Source: SFHK01 sp963618055
Lineage (GTDB): Bacteria; Bacillota; Clostridia; Christensenellales; Aristaeellaceae
DNA: 64,000 bases
Assembly (NCBI GenBank): GCA_963618055.1
Contig: CAVERI010000004.1
Location: 6,419-70,418, forward strand
Direction: 5' to 3'
The notes under the pieces were generated by a model that did no database searches, had not been told where the DNA came from, and was given only the letters and a program-made list of their open reading frames with translations. Positions 24,410 to 39,937 of this stretch are shown here, piece by piece (position 1 is the stretch's first letter; each line of letters begins with the position of its first letter). The position numbers were made by a program, and so were the translations under genes.

Positions 24410-24439
24410 GCCCCCGTTTCCTCAAAAGGAAGCGGGGGC
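24410..24439 (-). terminator. Terminator of the rpmH-jag operon
   Basis: GCCCCCGTTTCCT (24410-24422) and AGGAAGCGGGGGC (24427-24439) form a 13-bp stem with one mismatch-type wobble and a 4-base loop, 18 bases after the jag stop. On the minus strand TTGTTATTTT follows. Confidence 0.8.
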
Positions 24440-24456
24440 AAATGCTGTGCGTTCCC

Positions 24457-25446
24457 TTACTTCAGCGTGATGATCACGCGGCGGTAGGGCTCTTCGCCCT
24501 CGGAGTGGGTCTGCACGTAGGGATTATTCTGCAGCGCGGAATGGAGCACGCGGCGCTCGTAGGGATTCATCGGCTCAAGCACGACGCGGCGGCCGCTCTT
24601 GCGGGCGCGGTTTGCCATGCGCAGCGCAAGGTTGCGAAGCGTGGCCTCGCGCTTGGCGCGATAGTGCTCCACATCGAGAGACACGCGGGTGTAGCCGTCC
24701 TTGTCCTTATTGACGGTAAGGCTCGTCAGATACTGAAGCGCGTCCATCGTCTCGCCGCGGCGGCCGATCAGCACGCCCAGCGTGTCGCCGGTCATTTCGA
24801 CGGTCAGGTGGTTTTCCTCCTCCAGCATGCGAATTTCCACGTTTACGCCCATCATGCGGGTGACGTTGGACAGGAAATCGTAGGCCTTCTTGCCGTCCTC
24901 GCCGAGCTTCTCAACATCCAGCGGCGGGAGCTCCGGCGCGGGCGCGGGGGCTTCGGCGGGTTCCTCGGTCTGGATAGGCTCCGCGTTCGCGGCGCGCTCT
25001 GCCTTGGCGCGGGGCGCCTTTTCGCGGCGCGGGGCGCGCTCACGGCGCGGCTTGGCGGGCGCTTCCGCGGCAACCGGGGCTTCCTTTTCGGCGGGCGCGG
25101 GGGCTTCCTCGGTCTCGGCAGCCGTCGTCTCCGGCTTCTCAACCGGCTTCACGGGCGCGGGCCTTTCGGCCTTGGGCGCCTTCGCGGGCTTCTCCCGACG
25201 GGCAGCCTTTTTATCGGACTCCGTCTGGGGATTAAGCGAAAGCACGGGCATCTCAATGTCAAAATCCGGCGTCTGCTCCTTAACAGTCAAGCGAACGCGC
25301 GCAAGGCGGCCGAACATGCCGAACAGTCCGGGCGAGCCATGATCGAGCACCTCGCTGGTAACTTCACTAATGTCGCAGCCAAGCTCTTTCAAACCGGCGC
25401 GAATCGCTTCTTCAACGTTTTTTCCGCTGGTTTCAATGATCTTCAA
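24457..25446 (-). CDS. jag: Jag/KhpB RNA-binding protein (SpoIIIJ-associated)
   Basis: A 329-residue protein with the three Jag parts. The Jag-N domain (1-55, TSGKNVEEAIRAGLKELG and GSPGLFGMFG) is followed by a long linker rich in Pro, Ala, Glu, Lys and Arg (about 75-190). Then come a KH domain with the GVLIGRRGETMDALQYL loop and a C-terminal R3H domain (MNPYERRVLHSAL). KhpB works with KhpA as an RNA chaperone affecting cell division and elongation, and it is encoded beside yidC in most Firmicutes. It overlaps the yidC stop by 4 bases (ATGA), so it is translationally coupled. The linker is unusually long, which accounts for the length above typical Jag. Confidence 0.95.
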   Translation of the reverse strand: MKIIETSGKNVEEAIRAGLKELGCDISEVTSEVLDHGSPGLFGMFGRLARVRLTVKEQTPDFDIEMPVLSLNPQTESDKKAARREKPAKAPKAERPAPVKPVEKPETTAAETEEAPAPAEKEAPVAAEAPAKPRRERAPRREKAPRAKAERAANAEPIQTEEPAEAPAPAPELPPLDVEKLGEDGKKAYDFLSNVTRMMGVNVEIRMLEEENHLTVEMTGDTLGVLIGRRGETMDALQYLTSLTVNKDKDGYTRVSLDVEHYRAKREATLRNLALRMANRARKSGRRVVLEPMNPYERRVLHSALQNNPYVQTHSEGEEPYRRVIITLK

Positions 25447-26483
25447 GGATTGAGTTCCTCCTTTGTCGTTTGCCCACCTGCCGCCTCCTTGCGGTCAATC
25501 AGCTTATTGATAAAGAAGGTGGTAACGATGGTCCACACATTCACGAAAACCCAGTAGATGGAGAACGCCGCGGTAGACGACCAGCAAATCCACAGAGAGA
25601 AGAGCGGGAAGAACCACGTCATCATCTTTCCGGTGCCGGCCGCGCTGCTGTTCGCGTCCGCCTGCGTGGGCTGAAGCTTCGTGGACAGCACCTGCGTGAC
25701 GGCCGCAAGAATGGGCAGCGCGCAGACGCCGTTTACATAGGTAGACCAGTTGGTGGGGAAGTTGATCTTGGTAAGGCCCATGAACAGATCAAACGATTTG
25801 TAGCCGCAGCTCTCGCGCACGGCCGCGTCGACGGCGCTCGCGATGCCGTTCGTGTCCTGCACGTACTGGCTGAGCAGGTCATACCAGCCCTTTTCGGTCA
25901 GCATGTCCTTATACTGGCTGAGCGTGGTGCTGATTTCGCTGATCGTGGGAATGACGGTCTTAGAGAAGGTATCCGGCTGGAACACATTTTTGATCCACAG
26001 CCAGCTTTCCTGATTGAACGCGGACAGCGCGCCGCCGGAGCGAATCGCCTCCAGCGCGTTCTGCACGGCCTCGGAATCCAGCGCCAGAAACGCGCCGTTT
26101 CCGTCGGTCAGGTTGGCGGAAACCCACTTGAACATTTCCTGCATCTGCAGCTCGGCCGCGGCGTAGCGCATGACCTTGAACATGATCCACAGAATCGGCA
26201 GCTGAATCAGCATCGGCAGGCAGCCGGACAGCGGGTTGACCTTGTTCTTCTTGTAAAGCTCCGACATCTTCTGGTTGAGCTTCTGCTGATCGTCGCCGTA
26301 GCGCTTCTTCAGCGCCTCCAGCTGAGGATTGAGCGCGCTCATGGCGCGCATCGAGCGGCGGGACTTGACGTCCAGCGGCAGAAGCACGCACTTGATCAGA
26401 AGGGAGAATATGATCACGGCCCAGCCGTAATTGCCAATCAGCTGGTAGACAAAGTCCAGAATTGCACGAAACATGCTCGTCAT
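25443..26483 (-). CDS. yidC: Membrane protein insertase YidC/Oxa1
   Basis: A 346-residue insertase that places proteins in the cytoplasmic membrane alone or with SecYEG. It begins with the FVYQLIGNYGWAVIIFSLLIKCVLLPLDVKSRRS region (first helix of the Oxa1 core), has the cytoplasmic hairpin (KKRYGDDQQKLNQKM), NPLSGCLPMLIQLPI, and the last helices near KMMTWFFPLF. The conserved positively charged residue in the groove is K27 or R38-region (VKSRRS). An insert of about 110 residues lies between helices 2 and 3, longer than in SpoIIIJ but common in Clostridia. There is no lipobox, unlike many Gram-positive YidC. The ATG at 26483 has GAAGGAGG upstream; ATG at 26474 (MFRAIL) is possible. It overlaps jag. 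Confidence 0.95.
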   Translation of the reverse strand: MTSMFRAILDFVYQLIGNYGWAVIIFSLLIKCVLLPLDVKSRRSMRAMSALNPQLEALKKRYGDDQQKLNQKMSELYKKNKVNPLSGCLPMLIQLPILWIMFKVMRYAAAELQMQEMFKWVSANLTDGNGAFLALDSEAVQNALEAIRSGGALSAFNQESWLWIKNVFQPDTFSKTVIPTISEISTTLSQYKDMLTEKGWYDLLSQYVQDTNGIASAVDAAVRESCGYKSFDLFMGLTKINFPTNWSTYVNGVCALPILAAVTQVLSTKLQPTQADANSSAAGTGKMMTWFFPLFSLWICWSSTAAFSIYWVFVNVWTIVTTFFINKLIDRKEAAGGQTTKEELNP

Positions 26484-26532
26484 GGGCGTAGTTTTCCTCC
26501 TTCAGGAATGAGGGACTTGCGAAGATAGAGCT

Positions 26533-26760
26533 TCACGGAACGGGATCGTATCCGCCCTCGTGAAAGGGGTGGCAGCGCAGAATGCGCTTAGCGGCCAGCC
26601 AGCCGCCCTTCGCCGCGCCGTATTTCTCCACCGCCTGCATGGCGTATTCCGAGCAGGTGGGCGTGTACCGACAGCACGGGGGCAGCGCGGGGCTGATCTC
26701 TCGCTTATAGAAACGCAGCATGACAAGCATGCCTTTCTTGGGCAGGGTTTTAACGTTCAT
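26533..26760 (-). CDS. yidD: Membrane protein insertion efficiency factor YidD
   Basis: A 75-residue protein with the complete YidD signature: LRFYKREISP, then CRYTPTCSEYAMQAVEKYG, and CHPFHEGGYDPVP at the end. It is a small amphipathic membrane-associated protein that aids YidC-dependent insertion. The gene lies between rnpA and yidC, its standard position, and its start overlaps the rnpA 3' end by 11 bases. The Cys residues and the HPF motif are intact. The ATG at 26760 gives a somewhat longer N-terminus (MNVKTLPKKG) than average. Confidence 0.95.
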   Translation of the reverse strand: MNVKTLPKKGMLVMLRFYKREISPALPPCCRYTPTCSEYAMQAVEKYGAAKGGWLAAKRILRCHPFHEGGYDPVP

Positions 26761-27130
26761 CGGCGCTCGCCTCTTCCCGAAATAGACCTGCGCGCTGAAG
26801 GAGGGCGTTCATTTCGCGCGTGAGCCGCCTGTGCTCCGCGTCCTTCGCGGGCATGCGCGCGACGAAAATGTACCTTCCTTCCTTGAGTCCGGACTTCAGC
26901 ATGCGAAAATCCTCGCGCATAAACCTGCGCAGCCGACTGCGGGTAACGGCGTTGCCCACCTTGGACGACACCGAGAACCCGACCTTCAGGCCGCGGCCGC
27001 GGGCATATACCAACACCATATACCGCGAGGGATAGCTTTTTCCCTTGCGGTATACGGATTGATAATTACGGTTTCTGCCGAGGCTATATATCTTTCTGCC
27101 AAGCCGGAAGGGATGACGTTCGCTCGTCAC
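26750..27130 (-). CDS. rnpA: Ribonuclease P protein component
   Basis: A 126-residue basic protein, the protein subunit of RNase P that matures tRNA 5' ends with the rnpB RNA. The conserved RNR box appears as GNAVTRSRLRRFMRE, with the preceding KVGFSVSSKVG strand and SLGRNRNYQSVYRKG near the N-terminus. The start is GTG at 27130 and overlaps the rpmH stop by 4 bases (GTGA), giving tight coupling as in most Firmicutes. A short extra N-terminal part (TSERHPFRLGRKIY) precedes the family core. The 3' end overlaps yidD. Confidence 0.95.
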   Translation of the reverse strand: MTSERHPFRLGRKIYSLGRNRNYQSVYRKGKSYPSRYMVLVYARGRGLKVGFSVSSKVGNAVTRSRLRRFMREDFRMLKSGLKEGRYIFVARMPAKDAEHRRLTREMNALLQRAGLFREEASADER

Positions 27131-27267
27131 TTGGTGACGGTCAGACGCTTGCGGCCGCGCTCACGGCGGGCCTTCAGAACGGCGCGACCGGCCTTGGTCT
27201 TCATGCGGGCACGGAAGCCGTGCACCTTGGAACGCTGGCGCTTCTTGGGCTGATAGGTTCTGAACAT
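27127..27267 (-). CDS. rpmH: 50S ribosomal protein L34
   Basis: The 46-residue frame begins MFRTYQPKKRQRSKVHGFRA and continues with RMKTKAGRAVLKARRERGRK, the standard L34 sequence with a small C-terminal extension (LTVTK). L34 is a large-subunit ribosomal protein. AAAGGAAGTAGT lies upstream of the ATG at 27267. It is first in the rpmH-rnpA-yidD-yidC-jag operon and is followed directly by rnpA with a 4-base overlap. Unlike the usual arrangement, no dnaA lies upstream; the neighbour there is the end of rpoC. Confidence 0.97.
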   Translation of the reverse strand: MFRTYQPKKRQRSKVHGFRARMKTKAGRAVLKARRERGRKRLTVTK

Positions 27268-27412
27268 GAGTACTACTTCCTTTCTTTTTTGCCGCCCTTA
27301 CCGGGCGTCGCGGTCGAATGCCGTTCGCCGCATGGACGGCTTTCGCTGCCGTCCTATTTGAATCGCCCGCGACAACCCATCCGTTCGCGGGCAGGCATTC
27401 CATATGAGCATC
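27268..27412 (-). other. Structured 5' leader of rpmH
   Basis: About 145 bases between the predicted transcription start and rpmH. Two hairpins are visible: CCCGCGA...TTCGCGGG (27366-27391) and GGACGGC...GCCGTCC (27334-27354). Leader length and structure suggest regulation, perhaps by autogenous feedback, but no known element is recognised. Confidence 0.4.
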
Positions 27413-27418
27413 TCCCTT

Positions 27419-27448
27419 AGTATATCGGATAGAGACCAGTTTTGTCAA
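27419..27448 (-). promoter_or_regulatory. Promoter of the rpmH operon
   Basis: On the minus strand TTGACA (27443-27448), an 18-base spacer and TATACT (27419-27424). It lies downstream of the rpoC terminator. Confidence 0.85.
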
Positions 27449-27536
27449 GTAAAACCGGTTTTACATTATATAAAATCTTCATCTCATAATCTGTCTTTCC
27501 GTCAGCACGACCTCAAAGCGCTTCGTACCGAAAGGA

Positions 27537-27584
27537 AAAGCTCCCCCGACGCGGAACCCCGTGTTCCGCGCAGGGGGAGCTTTT
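27537..27584 (-). terminator. Terminator of rpoBC
   Basis: AAAGCTCCCCC pairs with GGGGGAGCTTT around an inner GCGGAAC/GTTCCGC stem, ending in CTTTTCC on the minus strand, 7 bases after the rpoC stop. Confidence 0.9.
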
Positions 27585-27590
27585 GGTTTA

Positions 27591-31160
<3,570 letters not shown>

Positions 31161-31254
31161 GAGATGTCCTCTCCCTTCTCAAAGGCGCGCGCGGTATCCG
31201 TGGAGTGACCGCGCGCAATCGGCACTCGTCATGCGTGGGGCGCTGATGCCGCCC

Positions 31255-35043
<3,789 letters not shown>

Positions 35044-35235
35044 ATTCGCCCTCACTCCTTACCTGTCCTGAAGCCGCCCGGCGGGCGGCGGAAATCCGTG
35101 ATGCCGCGCAGTTAATTCTTTGCTAAAAGTTGTGCCCATCCCCGCGCCCCTTGGCGCGCCGGACGGCTCGGCTGCGTCCGTTTTTGCATCATTGGCTTGC
35201 AAAACGGCTTTTTCTCCATAATAGCGCAGTATAGA

Positions 35236-35264
35236 ATCATATCATAATCCGTTTGTCATGTCAA
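35236..35264 (-). promoter_or_regulatory. Promoter of rpoBC
   Basis: On the minus strand TTGACA (35259-35264), a 17-base spacer and TATGAT (35236-35241). The leader to rpoB is about 185 bases. Confidence 0.88.
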
Positions 35265-35431
35265 CCCCTCGCCGCGGGACTTTCCGGCTCATATGCGCTG
35301 TGTTATCAAAATTTAACGGTAGAATCTCCGCGGCGTCCGCATTTCGCGCGTTTTTCCTCTCGGCTGGCATATTGCGTTAAGCTTTATATTTGCAGGATTT
35401 CCTGCATTTTCGTTTCTCGCATAAAATTCGT
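35265..35431. other. Intergenic stretch between the divergent rpoB and rpiB promoters
   Basis: Apart from the two promoters nothing is recognised here. It is more AT-rich than its surroundings. The 35056-35235 stretch is the rpoB leader, with a CCGCCCGCCGGGCGG palindrome near its end. Confidence 0.5.
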
Positions 35432-35460
35432 TTGCAATGGCCGTGCGCGCGATATATAAT
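35432..35460 (+). promoter_or_regulatory. Promoter of the rpiB operon
   Basis: TTGCAA (35432-35437), a 17-base spacer and TATAAT (35455-35460), 33 bases before the rpiB ATG. Confidence 0.85.
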
Positions 35461-35493
35461 ATCAATGAGAGAATTCATTCGGAGGACACGGAA

Positions 35494-35940
35494 ATGAAAA
35501 TCGCTTTCGGCTGCGACCACCGCGGATATATATTGAAGGACGCCATTCTCGCGCACCTGCGCGAAAGCGGCCACGAGGTCGTGGACATGGGCACGGATTC
35601 GACTGAGCGGGTGGACTATCCCGTGTACGGCGAAAAGGTCGGCCGCGCGGTTGCGTGCGGCGAGTGCGCGCTGGGCATTGTGGTATGCGGCACGGGCTTT
35701 GGCATTTCGCTGGCGGCGGGCGGTGTGAAGGGCGTTCGCGCCATCTGCTGCTCGGACGTTTACACCGCCCGGCTGACCCGCGAGCACAACAACGCCAACG
35801 TTCTGGCGCTGGGCTCGATGGTCGTGGGCGAGGGGCTGGCGCTTGAGCTTATCGACGCGTTTTTAAACGCGAAATTCGAGGGCGGCCGTCACCAGCGCCG
35901 TCTGGACATGCTGGACGAGATTCGCGCCCGAAACGCCTGA
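35494..35940 (+). CDS. rpiB: Ribose-5-phosphate isomerase B
   Basis: A 148-residue RpiB/LacAB-family enzyme interconverting ribose 5-phosphate and ribulose 5-phosphate in the pentose phosphate pathway. It starts MKIAFGCDHRGY (D8, H9), has the catalytic Cys in VVCGTGFGIS (C65) and REHNNANVLALGSMVVG at the end of the core. LacA/LacB-type galactose-6-phosphate isomerases or allose-specific isomerases have the same fold, so the sugar is not certain, although RpiB is the default. GGAGGACACGGAA precedes the ATG at 35494. Two genes for a polysaccharide-related hydrolase and lyase follow within 21 bases, so it may feed sugars from that system into central metabolism. Confidence 0.9.
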   Translation: MKIAFGCDHRGYILKDAILAHLRESGHEVVDMGTDSTERVDYPVYGEKVGRAVACGECALGIVVCGTGFGISLAAGGVKGVRAICCSDVYTARLTREHNNANVLALGSMVVGEGLALELIDAFLNAKFEGGRHQRRLDMLDEIRARNA

Positions 35941-35960
35941 AAAAAACGGAGGTACGGAAG

Positions 35961-36635
35961 ATGCAGATTACCGGAAAATACGGCTTTGTCACCGTGAACG
36001 GGCGCACGCTTCGCTTTCTGAACCAGCGCTCGCGCGAGTGGACGCATCCCTATGAATACCCGCCGCAGCCCGGCGGAACGCTGACCAGCTCCGGCTGCGG
36101 CATTTTCTCCGCCTGCCACGCCGCCGAGGCCATGAGCGGCAAGCGCGTGAGTCCCGAGCTGCTGGCCGATTTTTCCTGCCGCGAGGGCGGGCGCGGCGAC
36201 GACGGCACCAACCGACCGATGCTGCTGGCCGCCATGCAGGAGAAGGGTCTGGCCGCGTCCTACGGCTTCCGCTATGACGGCGACGGCCTTCTGAACGACC
36301 ATGAGGCGCTTTGGAAAACCATGCGGGAGGGCGGCTGCGCGCTGTGCAACCTGCGCGTGGGTCATATCGTCGCGCTGATCGCCGCGCGCGAGCAGAACGG
36401 CGAGCGCCAGCTGCTGGCCATGGACTGCCACAGCGAAAGCGGCGACGAGCGCGTGCGCGACCACGTGATCGAGGTTGTGGAAAACAGCGCCGTCGTCTCC
36501 CCCGTCACCAATCAGCGCGGGCTCGTCACGGGCTATCAGGTGAACTACGGCCTGTTCTGGGTTCCGCTGTCCCTGCCGCGCGATTTCAACCTGCTGCACC
36601 CGCTGAACAAGGAAACGGAGGAAGCCCCATGCTGA
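35961..36635 (+). CDS. C39-like (papain-fold) cysteine hydrolase
   Basis: A 224-residue protein without a signal peptide. SSGCGIFSACHAAEAMSG puts a Cys (C46) at the start of a helix as in C39/papain-like proteases. A His (H135, RVGHIVALIA) and an Asp (D155, AMDCHSES) follow at the expected spacing, completing a plausible triad. The bulk between them is helical with KRVSPELLADFSCREGG, as in C39_2 domains. Family members cleave peptides or act as housekeeping proteases; here the setting beside a uronate-type lyase is unusual. ACGGAGG lies upstream of the ATG. The 3' end overlaps the lyase gene by 7 bases (ATGCTGA), so it is tightly coupled. Confidence 0.65.
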   Translation: MQITGKYGFVTVNGRTLRFLNQRSREWTHPYEYPPQPGGTLTSSGCGIFSACHAAEAMSGKRVSPELLADFSCREGGRGDDGTNRPMLLAAMQEKGLAASYGFRYDGDGLLNDHEALWKTMREGGCALCNLRVGHIVALIAAREQNGERQLLAMDCHSESGDERVRDHVIEVVENSAVVSPVTNQRGLVTGYQVNYGLFWVPLSLPRDFNLLHPLNKETEEAPC

Positions 36636-38515
36636 ACGAGGTCGTTGCCCGCGCCCTGAAGGACGGCAAAATCGCCGCCCGCGAGGGCCTCCATCTGCTG
36701 CCCGCCTGCCATGACCGCGCGGCGTGGGACGCGGTCGATCCCGAAACGCGCGCCTACTACGCGGGCGCGGCGGAGGCGTATATCGGAAAGCCCGTTCCTT
36801 CGCTGCCCGCCTCCCTGTATATGGAGTTCGTGCGCGTGGGCGATCGCAGTCACTATGAAAAGCCGTATTTTGAGCGCCGCCGCGCGCTGTTCGCGCTCAC
36901 GGTGTGCGAATGTCTGGAAAACAGCGGCCGCTGCCTGAACGACGTCATCGACCTCGTGTGGGCAATCTGCGAGGAAAGCAGCTGGGTCATCCCGGCGCAC
37001 AACAACCACGCCGCTTCCGCGCGGCACGTCGCGCCCCTCGCGCTGCCGGACGTGGAGGATCAGCCGCCGTACATCGACCTGTTCGCGGCTGAGACCGGCG
37101 CGCTTCTGTCGATGGTCAGCCACCTGCTCGGTGAAAAATTGAACGAGGCCTCCCCCATCATCTCCCGGCGCGCGTCGCTGGAAATCGAGCGCCGCATCCT
37201 GACGCCCTATCTGGAGCGGGGCGACCTTTTCTGGATGGGCTTTGCGAGCGACCGCCCCGTGAACAACTGGAACCCGTGGATCAACTCGAACGTGCTGCTG
37301 TGCGCGCTCTTGGAGGAAGCCTCTCCCGAGCGCCGGAACGCGCTGCTCGCACGCATCGCCCGCAGTCTCGATCGCTTCTTGGACGGTTACGCGCCGGACG
37401 GCGGCTGCGACGAAGGCCCGAGCTACTTCAACGTCGCGGGCGCTTCCATGCTGGACGCGCTGGAGCTGTTTGATCTGGCCAGCGGCGGCGCGGTATCGAT
37501 CTACGACGAGCCGCTGATTCAGAACATGGCACGCTACATCCTGTATGTGCACATTCACGGCCGCTATCACGTAAATTTCGCCGACGCGCCGGCGCTCGTC
37601 GCGCCCGACGCCATGCTGCTCCATCGCGCCGCCGAGCGCATGGGGCTTGCCGATCTGAAGCGCTATGCCGAATACGCGCTGGCAGCGGGGTTCGCCGCCT
37701 CGCCCTATCAGCTGATCCGGCACACGGAGTATCGCCGCCTGCGCAGCCTGCTTACCTATCGCCATTCGAGCGAAGCGCTTCCCGCGGCCGACGAGCCGCT
37801 CTCCCACGCCTTCGACGGCATTCAGGTTGCCTGCGCGCGCCAGCATGCCGACGGCACGGGGCTGTACTTCGCCGCGAAGGGCGGCCACAACAGCGAGAGC
37901 CACAACCATAACGACATCGGTAATTACATCCTGTACGCCGACGGCGAGCCGGTGCTCTGCGACGTGGGCGTGGAAACCTACTGCCGCAAGACCTTCAGCG
38001 CCGAGCGCTACGACATCTGGACGATGCAGAGCCGCTGCCACAACACGGTCATCCTCGGCGGCAGCGATCAGCGCCCCGGATGGCAGTACGCCGCGCGCGA
38101 TTTCTCCTTTACCGACGACGGAAACGCGGCCATCTTCCACGTGGATATGGCCGGAGCCTACGGCGAGGACGCGCACGCGCAAAGCTACCTGCGCGAGATT
38201 CGCCTTGACCGCGCCGCCGGCGAGCTTACCGTGCGCGACCGCTTCGCGCTCACCGAGGCGCACGCGCCCATTGCGCTGCCCCTGATGCTGTCCGCCGAGC
38301 CGCGCCTCGCGCCCGGCGAGGCGTATATCCCCTACGCGAAAAACCGCGTAGTGCGCCTGTCGTTTGACCCGAGCGTTTTCGACGCCGCCTGCGAGCGCAT
38401 CCCGCTGACCGATCCCCAGCTTCTGAACAACTGGAAACGCCCGGCGCTGTTCCGCCTCCTCCTCACCCGCCGTGGCCTGCCATTGACGGGCGAGCACACC
38501 CTGCGCTTCCGCTGA
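36629..38515 (+). CDS. Heparinase II/III-family polysaccharide lyase
   Basis: A 628-residue protein with the two-part heparinase II/III fold. An alpha/alpha toroid (about 50-350; NNWNPWINSNVLLCALL, then DGGCDEGPSYFNVAGASM) is followed by a beta-sandwich beginning with HNSESHNHNDIGNYILYADGEPVLCDVG, the family hallmark with Tyr/His-type catalytic residues. Such enzymes cleave uronate-containing polysaccharides by beta-elimination. No signal peptide is present, so it likely acts on imported oligosaccharides in the cytoplasm. Substrate is not readable; heparin, heparosan, alginate or exopolysaccharide oligosaccharides are possible. CGGAGGAAG precedes the ATG at 36629, inside the end of the C39-like gene. 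It is followed by a terminator. Confidence 0.85.
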   Translation: MLNEVVARALKDGKIAAREGLHLLPACHDRAAWDAVDPETRAYYAGAAEAYIGKPVPSLPASLYMEFVRVGDRSHYEKPYFERRRALFALTVCECLENSGRCLNDVIDLVWAICEESSWVIPAHNNHAASARHVAPLALPDVEDQPPYIDLFAAETGALLSMVSHLLGEKLNEASPIISRRASLEIERRILTPYLERGDLFWMGFASDRPVNNWNPWINSNVLLCALLEEASPERRNALLARIARSLDRFLDGYAPDGGCDEGPSYFNVAGASMLDALELFDLASGGAVSIYDEPLIQNMARYILYVHIHGRYHVNFADAPALVAPDAMLLHRAAERMGLADLKRYAEYALAAGFAASPYQLIRHTEYRRLRSLLTYRHSSEALPAADEPLSHAFDGIQVACARQHADGTGLYFAAKGGHNSESHNHNDIGNYILYADGEPVLCDVGVETYCRKTFSAERYDIWTMQSRCHNTVILGGSDQRPGWQYAARDFSFTDDGNAAIFHVDMAGAYGEDAHAQSYLREIRLDRAAGELTVRDRFALTEAHAPIALPLMLSAEPRLAPGEAYIPYAKNRVVRLSFDPSVFDAACERIPLTDPQLLNNWKRPALFRLLLTRRGLPLTGEHTLRFR

Positions 38516-38531
38516 GCCGCGCATCATAAGA

Positions 38532-38563
38532 GAAAGCCTTCCGCCACGCAACGGAGGGCTTTC
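38532..38563. terminator. Bidirectional terminator
   Basis: GAAAGCCTTCCG (38532-38543) and CGGAGGGCTTTC (38552-38563) with one wobble, then TTCTTATT; convergent between the lyase and the LacI gene. Confidence 0.82.
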
Positions 38564-38675
38564 TTCTTATTCAATTCAAGACTCAATAACGCGCCTGCTC
38601 CTCAATGAGACGCAGGCTATCCGCAGAGAGATTGCAGCGCGGATGACGCTTGAACCGGAACATCGGTAGCGGCAG

Positions 38676-39680
38676 TTACATCTTCCGAACGCTGTCCCTT
38701 TCGACCAGCCACACGCCTAGCAGGGTATGCTCCGGCGGGATGGTCTTCTGGCGGATATGGCGCACGAGCATATCGACGACCAGAAACGCTTTCTGGGTGA
38801 TGTCCTGCGCCAGCGTGGTCAGGGGCGGGTAGGTGATTTCGGAGATAGGCAGGTTATCGAAGCCGAGCACGGACACCTGCTCCGGAATGCGAATCCGCAT
38901 CCGGTGCAGCGTCTGCATCAGCTGCACAGCCACGCGGTCAGACGTGCAGAAGAACGCGGTGGGCGCGTTTTCCCGATTCAGAACGGCGGCCAGCATTGCG
39001 TCGTCGACGGCGGTCTGCGGCGTGGGAAACACGTTTTCATCCGGAATGGTAACGCCGTATCGTTCCAGACCCTGCCGGAAGCCGTGCAGCCTGTGCTGAT
39101 CGACCTCGCTGTCTTCCAGATAGTTGGCGATAAAGCCGATGCGCCGGTGACCCATCCTGCCTAAGTATTCCCCGGCGATCTGCCCGCCCGCTTCATCGTC
39201 CACGCCCACATGGTTGATGCCGGGAATGCTGAAATAGCAGTCCGTGAACACCGTGGGAATGGGCGGCAGGGCGTGAATGCGCTGCAGATGGCGGCTGAAC
39301 GAGCCGTTGAAGATCGCCCCCGCCACGTTCCAGCCCCGAAGGTCGCTCTCGACGGCCTGAAAATCGTCCGTGAAGCGAATCAGCGGATAATATCCGTTTC
39401 GGTACAACTCCACCGTCAGCGCGCCGACGTATTCCGCCGTGTAGGGATTTCGGAAGATATTTTCTCCCTCGTGCGCCTGAACGATCACCGCGATCACGTG
39501 GGATTCCCGGTGCGCCAGAGACCGCGCCGCCTGATTCGGCACATAGCCCGAAGCCTGAATGATGGCCTGAATGCGCTCCACCGTATCCGCGGAAACCCGA
39601 TTATGGTTCCCGTTGATGACGTTTGATACGGTCGCCGTGCTCACACCGGCCGCCTGGGCGATTTCCTTCAGCGTTTTCAT
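38676..39680 (-). CDS. LacI-family transcriptional regulator
   Basis: A 334-residue repressor. The N-terminal HTH reads MKTLKEIAQAAGVSTATVSNVINGNHNRVS, followed by the hinge helix (PNQAARSLAHRESHVIAVIV) and a periplasmic-binding-protein-like effector domain (GFDNLPISEITYPPLTTLAQD near the end). Members bind a sugar or sugar phosphate and release an operator palindrome. ATG at 39680 is chosen over 39686, since AGAGGG abuts the first but is 6 bases from the second. It is divergent from the ABC sugar operon. TTAAACGTTTAA lies beyond its own promoter and TTAAGCGTTTAA beyond that of the ABC operon, so it probably controls both, and perhaps the lyase operon. Confidence 0.93.
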   Translation of the reverse strand: MKTLKEIAQAAGVSTATVSNVINGNHNRVSADTVERIQAIIQASGYVPNQAARSLAHRESHVIAVIVQAHEGENIFRNPYTAEYVGALTVELYRNGYYPLIRFTDDFQAVESDLRGWNVAGAIFNGSFSRHLQRIHALPPIPTVFTDCYFSIPGINHVGVDDEAGGQIAGEYLGRMGHRRIGFIANYLEDSEVDQHRLHGFRQGLERYGVTIPDENVFPTPQTAVDDAMLAAVLNRENAPTAFFCTSDRVAVQLMQTLHRMRIRIPEQVSVLGFDNLPISEITYPPLTTLAQDITQKAFLVVDMLVRHIRQKTIPPEHTLLGVWLVERDSVRKM

Positions 39681-39712
39681 AAGCATCCCTCTGATCGCGT
39701 ATTACAGGATTC

Positions 39713-39741
39713 ACTATACCATCTCCCCGCCCGAAAATCAA
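39713..39741 (-). promoter_or_regulatory. Promoter of the LacI gene
   Basis: On the minus strand TTGATT (39736-39741), a 17-base spacer and TATAGT (39713-39718), with an extended TGG before it. Confidence 0.75.
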
Positions 39742-39752
39742 GTGTCATTAAG

Positions 39753-39764
39753 TTAAACGTTTAA
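39753..39764. promoter_or_regulatory. LacI-type operator, perfect palindrome
   Basis: TTAAACGTTTAA is a perfect 12-bp palindrome of the form bound by clostridial LacI-family proteins, and it sits 12 bases upstream of the lacI -35. Confidence 0.75.
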
Positions 39765-39899
39765 TTGAATGTCGTCCATACAGAAAATCTCATCATTAAG
39801 AAATTTCCGGAATAAACGCGATTATTGATGCATATAATGGAGTTTGATTTCCATTTTAGCGGCAAATGTTAATTTTTGAATTGAATTTTCCGGCGGTGC

Positions 39900-39928
39900 T
39901 TGACAGATAAAGCGCGCCGTGGTATATT
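39900..39928 (+). promoter_or_regulatory. Promoter of the ABC sugar operon
   Basis: TTGACA (39900-39905), a 17-base spacer and TATATT (39923-39928) with TGG before it. Confidence 0.88.
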
Positions 39929-39937
39929 TCAGTCAGA

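Noticed and set aside
24442..26528. Plus-strand open frames opposite jag and yidC
   Set aside because: jag and yidC have clear family motifs and overlapping starts on the other strand; these frames have none.
27268..27590. Origin of replication beside rpmH
   Set aside because: No TTATCCACA-like DnaA boxes and no dnaA are present; only a leader, a promoter and a terminator are seen.
38583..38663. 26-residue frame on the minus strand, starting MFRFKRHPRC
   Set aside because: No ribosome site and no family; it lies in the spacer after LacI. Possibly a gene remnant, but unsupported.
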